Below, piece after piece: positions 45,201 through 57,200 of a stretch of DNA of 64,000 nucleotides. The first letter of the stretch is position 1; every line of letters starts with the position of its first letter. Below the pieces are notes generated by a model. It was given only the letters and a program-made list of their open reading frames with translations. It was not told the origin of the DNA and searched no databases. Source of the DNA: Trichobilharzia szidati (lineage: Eukaryota > Platyhelminthes > Trematoda > Strigeidida > Schistosomatidae); assembly GCA_944472155.2 (NCBI GenBank), contig OX235275.1:27580865-27644864 (forward strand), read 5' to 3'. The position numbers were made by a program, and so were the translations under genes.

Positions 45201-48200
45201 TCCGCATACATAGTGAAGTTGTTCATCATCTGGAGTTCATTGGTCAGAGGCGTCATTGTTGTTCATGATGATTTCGGTATGGCTGACTCAAAATTCTTGG
45301 ACACCCAGGACGCTATCCAATAGACGAATGAATCAGGATCCCTGTCTCAGGACACTTTGAATGAAAAGGAGATTGAGAAAACTTTGACGTTGATCGGCGA
45401 AATCCGTTAGGTGTTCACGAGGAACAAAATGAAGCATTGTCCATCGGTTCGCCGATCTCATCAATAAAAGCCGATATATTCGTGGATTTTAGCGAGGAAA
45501 ATCAACCTGAACCATACACACCATCAACGGAGATGTTCAGATGACACGCGAGTAATAGGAAGAAAGAATGATACTGATAGGATCGACTCACATATAAACA
45601 GTAGTCATGTAGACTCAATACAGAAATTCACTATATAAATAGAGGAAGAAATTAAGCAACATCCCGTGCTAGCTGGACTGCATAGAAAAAATCTAACAGA
45701 TGAGAGCTTAAGAATGTCGATATAACTAGAGGAGGTTCTGTCGTTATGTAACATTCAGCTCATTTACTCACAGTAAAAGGAGGGTTGACACATGGTCTTG
45801 CAGACAGAATGCGCAGACTGACGAAGATGTGGAATTTGCAGGTTACTTACTTATGTCTACTACGAGACAAGCTCGAGGACTTACAGGCTAAAACTTACAG
45901 GCAAAGACAGGATCACACCTGAACATCAAGTGCCAGTCACCATCAACTGGATGGATTTCGAAGAGATCACCTCCCTCACTTGTACAGGAGGCATCACTAC
46001 AACTTCAGTCACACAAGACGGATCCAGATGTGAATACCAGAAATGGAAGCGAAAGACAAAGCTTCATTACTCTGAAATCAGTTTGAAAATTTCCTGCACC
46101 CACTCAGCACAAGGAACAAGATTCGGATATTCAACACAAATGTTCAGTCAGTCAGTTCTTCTTCATGGGTCAGAGACATGGCGCCAGAGTCACGGGGGCA
46201 TTTCTGACAGAATAATTTAGATCTCTACGAACAGCTGCCCCCTCCTCTGGCCATAGTAAGAAGATCAACTGGCCAACCTGAAAGAATTAGCAACAAGCGA
46301 CCATGAGAAGGAACCAACAGGCGAGAACCTTCTGCTCAACAGATAGTTCGAAGTAAATGGAGAGCGATTGGACACAAGTGTATGAGACCATTGGATGACA
46401 TCACGCGTCAGGCCATCACCAGAATGGAACTCGATTGATAAATGATGAGTGGAGATGGCTTCCGAGGGTTATATGTAGGAGACCGAGTGAGGATGACATC
46501 AAAAACTGAATGTCCAAATAATATGCGGGTCAGACGTCTAGATCATCATTGAAAATAAGAGCGAATGGACATATACGACTGACTAAGTGTTATCAAACAA
46601 GGAAACAAATGTACAATTATTCAGAAGAAAATTCGTCCACAGCTGCACATGCAGAGAACGAAATCCACAACATTGATTGAGAAGAGATTTGCATTTTGGA
46701 ATCTAATATGAACAAATGAAAAGAGAGACTAATAACGACGAGGTCTGTATTACTGAGAGACGTCACGCTGGATACATGTGACAAGGCTGACTCCGCAGCA
46801 CGACTGTCAGCGACCTGGAATATAATTCACGATACAGAAAACTGAGTGGACCGAATCTGAACTAAGCACACACAAATGACTACAAATCACAAATGTGTGA
46901 ATTGAAGCAAATATCAAAACAACAACTCATCATTGTGTGTAAACTATCGACATACAACTACAATTATTCTGGTCTACTCCATAGTGCACAGACGTTCAAC
47001 TGACATGAAATAATATCACATCACCAGCCGACACCATGTGCAGGAAATCGGCACGCATCGAAGTCAAGAAGGTGCTTTCAAGTGTCAAACAGTTGTTTTC
47101 TCAATATCTTCTGAAGAATATTGTGCGAAATTCGTTTCAATGTATTTCATATTGTACGTTCTGCGTAACTACACACAACAATTCTTTTGACAGAATACTT
47201 ATTCCTTCTGAGAAGTTCGTCAGCAGGTAAGCACGTGTGCATTGAAATAATTTCATTTACCTGAATTCATAGTCCATGGAAGTGGAATTTGGGAGACCAG
47301 CACCATTGTGTTCACTTGCTTTTCCCAACGTTTCCATGGGATGCATTCTATCAATGAACACCAATATATTATTCATGATTCCCCATCAGTTAGTCAGTTG
47401 ATTCGATATTATTCAGAATGTTTTGGTGACTGCCTAACTACAGAAACACAGAGTTGCATCCACTTGAGAAGGTATTTGTCGGTGAAACTGTGCACTGAAC
47501 TTCAGTCGATCGTTGCGACAGAGATGAAGACGCATTCGCGAATAGTCCCCATCCAGACATTAGCGGAAATAAAAGCAAGCACGTAGTTCAGGTAACAGTT
47601 TCCTTTCGGAGACGAATTGACTCACTTAGCTCTACAGTGGAATTGTTAATACAGAACCAGATAACGCATGTGCTGAAATATTTGTGCATGCATCAGTTCA
47701 GATGTCACTGCAAATCACTTTCCGGCGATTTCTCAACGTGACTATAATCTTCATGACAGAAACGCAATAATACTTCCACTTCCTTTACAGATGAATGGAA
47801 TGAACTGAATAGAATCGTATTTGAATGTGAGCGATTTGAAATCTGGTTTAGAAATTTTCATCTAGTTATCTTCCTGATGTTCTATGATGACATTTCTGAC
47901 TTTCGATGCTGCGCTTGTGTGGGTAATTGTGTTAATTTCAGTGAAGAATTCGCCCTGAACCTGATCAGTGGATGAGTCACTGAATGAAAATATCAAGAGG
48001 CAAATGACGGATTTCTCCTGATTTGAGACCCGCCTCAGACCGCTGCAACAACAGCAACAATATCATCAATTGCACCAAGGATCGAACACGCCTCGTCCAC
48101 GATGCTGCCACTAAGGTGGAATTCAGCAACCTATTGAATTCGAAAATTCTTACTCACGGATCCGGGACTGTCAGCAATCAACGCCATAGATGACCATGCA

Positions 48201-51200
48201 GACTTCTGATGCCGCTGGCGTTCACTGATTCAGTTTGAAAAATTGTTGTTGTTGTTTTTAAACAGCACTTCAGAGATAATAAGCAGTGACATTGTCATCT
48301 CATGGTGACATACAATTCGTTCATGAAACGGGATATGGCAGATTTTCCAGATATCTCCTTGATTCCATTAAACTAATCAACGCCTTCATCTAAGTCAAAG
48401 TGCAATCTTTTTATTTCATTTTCACAGATTTTCGAAAGAATAAGGCCTATGTTCTAAAAGGTAAGCAAGAAGCAACCAAATTCATTATCTACTCGCTCGA
48501 GTAGTGAAAGTGTCTTGATTACACTACCTACCATCCCAGTATTCAAGGATACCAATTCATTGAGACAACAATGACACAAGGCGAAAATAGAAAGTGTATT
48601 CGGTGGAATACAGTTGAGCTGTAAGACATGTAATACTTCGATTGGACACAGACTGATGTCATGCCTGTAATCCTTGGCGTTTGCTGCAGACTGAATTGTA
48701 TCGGTCAAGTTTGCAATGTGGCCACCAACAAGCTGGGTGGATCTCCAACACAGTGTACTCAGAATTCTTGTTATCAGATGATTGGAGGCAATTGACAGGA
48801 GGCTTTCCTCGGCTCAGGCTTTCGTGCTTGTTGACTGACACTAGTCAGTTATGCAGTCCTGCAGGATGTCAGTCACGGTTTCGAATAGCCGACTGGCTCA
48901 GTGTTGACGTCTGTGACTGCAGGAGGCATGAGATCTTTGAGGATCACAGATGCGCCTTGTTGACTGGTGACTGTCAACAAGCAGGAGATTTAGGTGAGTC
49001 AGGGCTTCTTTCAGATGTATCTGCACAACCACTTAATAATAAGAAATGTAATGGCGGTCGGTATATTCTGATTGGCATTTGAATGAGGCGAACTATGCAT
49101 AGTCAAATGTTCTTTCAGACAAATAACTCACAAACACACTTCGAATTTCAACACACGAATGTAGTTTACAGGAATGAGAATCAGTCGACACTAAGAAAGA
49201 TTCAATTTGTGTTCATGGAGTCATATTCTGTACAATTTCGTAAAGTGTTATCGTTCGGATAGGCAGAGACGTGTCTATCAGTTAGTTGGAATATACGACA
49301 CTTCAGTTGACGTAGTCATGAGAGAAGTTTACTGAGGCAGGCTGGTTGAAAGTAAAGGAAATATCTCAGTTTTACACGGTTTTCGCAATCAATGCTGACT
49401 GTTTCGATCAAATTTGTGAAGAATCATGCCTGTGAGATCAACCGATGCCCTCTGTCCTAGGTTCGTTCTCACTTATGTGAAACATTTCACATCCCACAGC
49501 AATCAGATGTGATGTGCCATGATTGATTGACTGATCACATGAAAAACCCACATGTATCAGCCGAAATTTATATTTCAAAATATCATGCTATCATTTCATT
49601 CTACGTAACGTAACTTTCATGTCACTGCTTTCAATGGCCTCTGCCAAACACGTGACAACTCTTCTCAAATTAATTTTTATTATTTTCAGATGGTCCGAAT
49701 GCAAGAGAGAAGCTTGAAAAAGCAGGTTTGTACACGTGGATTTTCTCCCTCTTCTTCTCCTTGTTCTGCTGCGTCAATCTTCATTATACCCTCCTGAATC
49801 TGTATTGTCTGTTACCATAACATGATCCACTTGTCAGTTCATCCACCAGTAGTTCATCGATCAAACTGAGGATGACCCACTTGGACTACTCATGTTAACT
49901 CAACGCATTTCGATGGAGAGTGTGTTTGTGCGAGTGATTCACTGACAGTCTACACCTACCCAGAATCTCCACTTGCGAAATAACCATGGGTTTCGCATGG
50001 AATTAAGATCCAAATAATATAGATACGCAGGCATGCATTCCGGCCAGCTTTGGCCGGCTTCCTGTGCCAATGAAATGGAGAAGCAGATTTCTTGAAGGCT
50101 CTTTCACAAAGTAAAGATTCATTTGACCCTACACATCAAGAGAGTGATTGAATCCAATAGATGAATAGAAGTTTGTGTTGGCGTAATTTGTAATCTGGAT
50201 AGGTTGTTAGGAAGGAGTCGATTGTCTCGCCAGGCAGGATATTCAGCGTCGACCTTTCAGTTGAACCGTCCAGCTGACAGTGAATTCAAGTACTGCGACT
50301 TCATTCACCGGAGGGCAGAATTCAAGCAACATTCTCATTTGTTTCCTAGAAAACTTTCATGTTGAGTATGAAAAAATCAACTGCAGGGATAAGACTGGCA
50401 ACACGACTGATCACGAGTCGAGAACCATTGAAAGATAAGCATGGCAGACTACACAGCTGTTTCGTCAGCCTAGTTTTCGGCTCATCGCCACTACACACAT
50501 GCTCGCGTTGAAGACCAGAATAATTTGATAACGAGACGAGCTAATAGACATTTAAGCAACTATGATCGGCACCAAGACTCATGAAAAACATCTTCTGTAC
50601 TTTCAGAATGCGTAGTGAGCACAAGCGCCAGCCAGTGTGACAGGAGTGTAACTATCCTCTTGTCTGACGCGGTGTACATCACTGTCAACACTGGTGGTCG
50701 CACCACATGCGTGTCACGAGATGACGTGCGTTGGAATTCATGGAGCATTGAGTCACTTGCCACTGGATTAGTGGTCTTTCAGCTTGCTTCATAACCGGAA
50801 TCTGCCGGCTTCACACCTCTGCAGTGGATGTGTACTGCTGACGAGTACAAAACGGGGCTGGTGATATATCTGTCCGCAGTCACTGTTGGTTATGCAGTGC
50901 TTCTCTAACTGATGTGAACTCAAATTCACTCCTGTAACTTTCACAATACACTGTGAGAAAATCCAATGCCAAACATTTCTATTAATTACTGATCAATTTG
51001 TCTCCTCTTTACAACTGATGAAGATTTCCTGAACAAATTTATGAATGGTGAGCATCAATGTTTTATTACGTGATTTGTGATAGTTTGCATCTTTGAATAT
51101 GAATGTGTGGCCTGTAGAAGAGAGAGTGTCCACACACATGTAGACACGCGATGTATATCACGACATCGCTGGTCATCTGTTCAAGTGTTCGATTGACCAT

Positions 51201-54200
51201 TCAACACGTCATCAAAGATAACATCAGTACTGATACTCAATCAGCACTTTCTCATTGAACGTCACTCACTGCAATCCCTCAGCACCATAAATCCAGTGAA
51301 TCTTCTTGTAAATACAGCATACTTCGACTCAGAATGTTTGCTTGATCATTTTCGCTCAGAGGAAAGAAAAGTGGCAGCCTGAAGCAAACGTCAGCAGAAT
51401 TCATCTCACACTATCATATTGTATTGCTTGTTGTCGAGATGAAATGCTGTCAATAGAAGGAGTGAAATCCTTTAGTTATTCGTCTCCATCACCGCAGCGT
51501 AACATCATGTGTAGTGCAGAGACGTGATACCCAATGAGTTGATGAATGCATCAATGAATGAATGAATGAATGGATGATTGATTGATTGATACGAGGAGTA
51601 ATGCACCTTGATAGAAATTCGAAATATATGAGGTACATCAACCAGGTAGTTAGAAAAGCTTGAGGGTGACAAGAAGCAATAGGGGAATATCTCAACTGTG
51701 GTTGTTAGGATCTACTTTAACGCTGTTGCGTGCACCGAATATTCATCAACCTCATTCAACAGCTAGTCATGTGACAGGGGTATATATCAAATGATCTACA
51801 ATGGAAAACTGGGTGAGGCGTCTGAAGTGAAGACAAGAGTAGGCCATTGGTGCCTGGCAACCATCACCGGTGACATTGCTGATTGCATCGGAGTCGATTG
51901 AGCACCCGATTTCACGGAGTGAGAAGGCATTGATATGCTAGACCACCGATAAGAAGACTCAAGAAGATGCGTACATCGCGAATGATTTATGCACAATCTG
52001 ATGTTAAATCCAAAATAGAGGTAAAAGCATCTAGGTTTACTGTTCACGCTATCGAAATGTTTCTTAATTGTGACGAATATTTAGAAATTTAACTAGAGTG
52101 GTGACGATTTGGAATTGTTGACAAGGGTTTCGTAATATGAAATAGGAAATAAGTGGAGACATTTGTACAAAAAATACATAATGTTATGGGTAAAGAGAGA
52201 AAATAAAGATCAGTTAAGAAGAGGATGTTACTAAGATGCAATACGAAAAGGAAAACAAAACAAAGCCGTCGAACATGGAATCATACCCGAAGTGGAGGGA
52301 AATTGTGGAGACGTTTCTTCTCTGTGCATAAGTCAGTGTTTTCTATCCGGATTGCATGAGCCTCAGCAATGCAAAGTGAACAGAAGCTTGATTTACTCTT
52401 TCTTCCCATTACATAATATATGTTTTGAACATGTGTCTCCTTTAACATCCTATTGCATATCACGAAAAGCGAGTCAACAATTACAAATCGTCACCACTCT
52501 AGTTACAATTCTCATTATTCGTCACAATTTAGAAACATTTTGATGGCGTGAACAGTAACCCTAACTAATTTTCACTCCATTTTGGTTCGACAATCCATAT
52601 GCTTTCACACACTAAACAGTTATATGTTAGTGCGATTGTACAGCCAAGGGAATGAATTCGCCGAAAAGAGACTCTATACTGAACTTTTGTTGTTCTTATA
52701 CTTCCAAGTAAGTTGAGAACTGAATCACCTAAGTCTTCCTTATTAAACTAAGTGATTTTCTCTGCTTTTTCCCACTCTTAGAATTCGGAAACGACTTGTC
52801 AGGCCTTACAGGTGAGTGTGAATCATAACTTCTCTCATGATAGCTACCTACAGCCATGTGAATCAGTATATTAACATCAATACTAAATCATTTCCTCATA
52901 TTTGGCCAATAATTTCGTGGAATTAGGAAAACAAGGGTCGCTTGCATCTTCCTCCTTTACTGCTTGTCAAAACCACTCCCTTATTTACCATGCTTTTGTG
53001 AAATTGCATAAGATACAAACAGCGCATATGCTTTCGCACAGTCGAAAACCACACTCACAATCATATTGTTGACTGGATAATGCCCCAGACTGTGTGTCCA
53101 CAAACGCAGAAATACGTTGGACCGATAGGAAGACGGTAGAAGATCTGGACTTCGTGGACGACTAACGTCCGGTGTTCCATGGACTCAAGGACTTCCAATT
53201 GCAAGCCAACAATTTGTAAGAGGAAGCAGAAAATACAGCACTTCCAGTGGAGATACAGGTGGTGAAGGTAACTGAACAACAGGGAATTCTCTTCTGCTGC
53301 TTATTCAGTGCAGTGTCGCTTCAACTCTAAGCAGCACAAATGAGTATTTGAAGGGCAGGAGCAAACAAGCGAGACAGATTTTCAGATTTCATTGTGAATT
53401 CAGTGTGGAAAGCCGCTGCACTCAGAATAAGGTAAACGATTCAGATTTCCTACACTGATGTCCAATCAGCGCGTAATTCTGGTTGAGAGACTTAGCACGT
53501 GTACCAACATAAGCATGTGTAACCGAATTCAGAGATTTCTTGGTTGCTGACCTGACTGGATACTGATGACCTCATGGTTAGAAAGGGTGAGAAACATGAA
53601 ATTCTGCCTACACAGTTTGATTGGAACGATGTGTGCGTTCTTGTGACAAATGACAATGGACGGGCAATTTGATTCACCAGTTAGGAGCGTTTAGACAGTC
53701 GAAGAAGTGTGCAACCAGAAATGAATATTTTGAGTCGTCTACAGATTCAGAAAATTTATTCACCTCTACAGGCTGAGGTGGGGTCATCACGATATGTAAA
53801 GTACACGGTATATTTTATTGCACTACGGGTTTTCTCATTCATTCGTCTTCCATATGAAGTAGAGACCAATCGAATCTGTAAATATTTGAAGGGCTGAAAT
53901 AATTTGAGTCGAAGAGAATTTGTTCAATCGTGTTGAATGCAAATTCAGGTAGGACGATTATTCAAGCTGGCCAACAAGGGGTGGAGCAGGATGGGTATGT
54001 CAAATGCACAAGCATACTCAAACTGCATCACTGAGAGATCGTCATACTAGCTAGACAGAACGAAGCATGAAGTCGCGTCACATTTGCATGTACTTGTAGA
54101 ATCACGCACGATCTTGTGATTGTGGCAGAGAATGCTTGCAATTTGATATCCTCCTATTTTTGATATACCTCCATTTTCTCGTAAATATTTCAGCACCTGA

Positions 54201-57200
54201 TTCTTCTTTATTTTGTTCTCAGCATTTTCTTTCGACTAATCCCTTCTTGCAATTCAAGATTTCCGTGCTGGCTTCAGGTTGATGAAGGCCTATTTTGAAT
54301 TGCCAATTCTGGCTGCTTTTGTCAGACTCATCCGTTATGCCTGTGGATGAAACGACACTCACAGTCAGACGTCATTCATTGACGGTGTTCCGTGCTGGTT
54401 GTTGTTGCTTTTGTGGATTGGTTATCCTCATCATCTTTGTTTTCTCTATTTCCACTTGAAATCCTGTCTTCGCTGCAAGTCGTCGAGTTTGTGAGACATT
54501 GGATATAAATGACCAGCGAAATTCAGATCTTCCAGAGACTTCTTGTCGCCTCAGCGTATTTCTGTCTCCCCCTTCGCCAATCACAATCTGACGTATAATC
54601 AAGTCCAACATTAATGAAAATAACATCGTTGAGCATGAACAGTTTTGTCTTTCCAAGGTCATGCGACTTAGCGCTAATAACAACATTATTCCACACCAGT
54701 CGGTTGTTGCAGGGGCCATATTCGCCCTTGTTTGGTGGCTTGAAAAGTTTACAGCCTTTCTCGCGATCGGTAGGCAACATTCCTTCTTTCCAGTTCATTT
54801 GCAACAATGGCGTCAGCATAACTGCTGCAGTCTCCGAGTGTGTTTTCAGTGCTCTGTGATGAATTCGTTCTGTTCACTCTTCATTCACGACTGAACTTTG
54901 ATGGGTTGATCGCATTCAAGATTTCCACTTTCGTTGAAGGATTGATATCTAATGGTCGGCAGTTATGAACGTGATATTGGTGGTACCTGTGAGCAAGTTG
55001 CAGGTGTTGGTCGACTCAAGAGTCCTTCACAGTGATCAGACCAGTGTTTTATTTGTTTCATCTGCTTGATAATTAAGTGCTTCTTAGCATCTTTCATTGG
55101 TTTCATTACCTGTATTGATCTCTTTCCGGATACAGACCTGGTTATCTGATATAGTGTCGCGCGGTCTGCTCAACCAGTGGTCTGCCTGTTCTGCTTTAGC
55201 TGACAGTGCGTTATAGAACTGTCGTTTCTCTTCCTTAGCACTCTGTCAAGCGAAGTCCACGTTGCTCTGTGTATATCCTTGTGCTTGTACACAGCACATC
55301 CGATCATCAAATCTCTGAAAGCGCAGAAGTCTGCAAATGATTCTCCGTTCTCATTCATTTCTCCGAGCTATTGTCTCTCGACCCATGATTGACTTCTCTT
55401 CCTGTATTATCTCTTCCTACTGAGACTGAGGTTAATATCGCCCATCGTGATTTCCACGTATCCATTCAGGATGGTGTCCGTGATTATTTGTAGTTGTCTA
55501 TACAAATCCTGCTTCATCTCTTGTTCTGAAATGTGTGTAGCCTTGTGCGAAGCATTGGATAATTGTAAACTTCCTTTCTTCATTCCGAGTGGAACCTGGC
55601 TGTCACAATCCAACCGGAGGAGACTGTCCACCACTGACATACTGCTCTGTCACCTATTAGGAAAATTATGAAAGTTATTCTCTGCCTCAGTGTCTTTGTG
55701 GTTGTCGTCAGGTCACCGAGAAGACAAACGATTACTGACACTCCAGTCGATAGTTTTGAGAGATCACATTCATTCTATCTGATGCAGCAGATTCCAAGCA
55801 TATGTATGCGGTATCTTCACATTACTTCGACTACCTGAACAGCTTTCGCAAACTCGTACATTGGACGTACATTTCACGTCCTCATTCTAATTCCTGCTGT
55901 CATCAGGAGAAGAGAGATAGGCTGATTGACTTCCTGAAGGCTTCCAATAGCCAGACTTATTACTGTCTACTGAATCCAGCAAATACAGAGCTTTTTTCAA
56001 ATTTTCGTGTATTTTCTCACATTGCTTGTGCAATAAATATTGCCCAGAAGTTTGATAGCTATGCGATTTAAAGTCGATAAACTCACTCCAAAATTACACT
56101 CTCCAGACAGGCTAGGTACAGGCTAGAAAACCAGCACAGCATTAATACAGGTGAGGCTAGAAATCCTAGTCTGTGACTGCACACAAACACCCACATGTGT
56201 TTCTCTTGCCACTGACGATACATTCTTACTTGCTTACAGACCAGTGGATGAAAATAAACGACAACACCATGAGTAAGACAATATACGATTTTAAATATTT
56301 ATAATATTGTGCAGTTTTGTGAGAGGAAGGAGGAGGAGTAGCCTATTTGAACTGCCATAACAATTTTGCAACTATATTTGACTAACGAACAATACGAATG
56401 AGAAATTCAAATCGAGGAATCAGTCAGAGGGGCAACTGAAATTCTAATCACAGGTGATTCTTCAAGCATTGTGATGTTGTACACCATCTGGTGTTCATAT
56501 GCCAAAGACATCAGTATTATTCAAAATGATTTCGGAATGCCACATTCGGAATACTTGAACACTCACGACGCTTCCAATAGACGAAAAAATAAGAAACACT
56601 GTATCAAGACACTTTCAACTAAAAGGGGATAGAGGGCGAAAACCATCAGGTATTCACGAGGAACAAAATGAAGCATTGTCCATCGGATCGCCGATCTCAT
56701 CAATAAAAGCTGACATATTCGTGGAGTTAAGGAACGAAAGTCCACCTGAACCATACACACCATCAACGGAGATGTTCAGATGACACGCGAGTAGTAGGAA
56801 GAAAGAATGATACTGATAGGATCGACTCACATATAAACAGTAGTCATGTAGACTCAATACAGAAATTCACTATATAAATAGAGGAAGAAATTAAGCAACA
56901 TCCCGTGCTAGCTGGACTGCATAGAAAAAATCTAACAGATGAGAGCGTAAGAATGTCGATATAACTAGAGGAGGTTCTGTCGTTATGTAACATTCAGCTC
57001 ATTTACTCACAGTAAAAGGAGGGTTGACACATGGTCTTGCAGACAGAATGTGCAGACTGACGAAGATGTGGAATTTGCAGGTTACTTACTTATGTCTACT
57101 ACGAGACAAGCTCGAGGACTTACAGGCTAAAACTTACAGACAAAGACAGGATCACACCTGAACATCAAGTGCCAGTCACCATCAACTGGATGGATTTCGA

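Larger units (their letters stand above)
35272..46890 (+). repeat. Tandem segmental duplication, unit C (core plus type 2 linker)
   Basis: Core homologous to units A and B but sharing many specific variants with D and E (for example the 38070 exon reading LEKA). The type 2 linker (about 43100-46890) matches unit A's linker and adds about 380 bp near 45470-45850 that A lacks. Confidence 0.85.

Noticed and set aside
45930..46220. 96-residue plus-strand frame as a host gene
   Set aside because: It contains SVLLHGSETW, which aligns with the RTE reverse-transcriptase C-terminal region, so it is transposon-derived.
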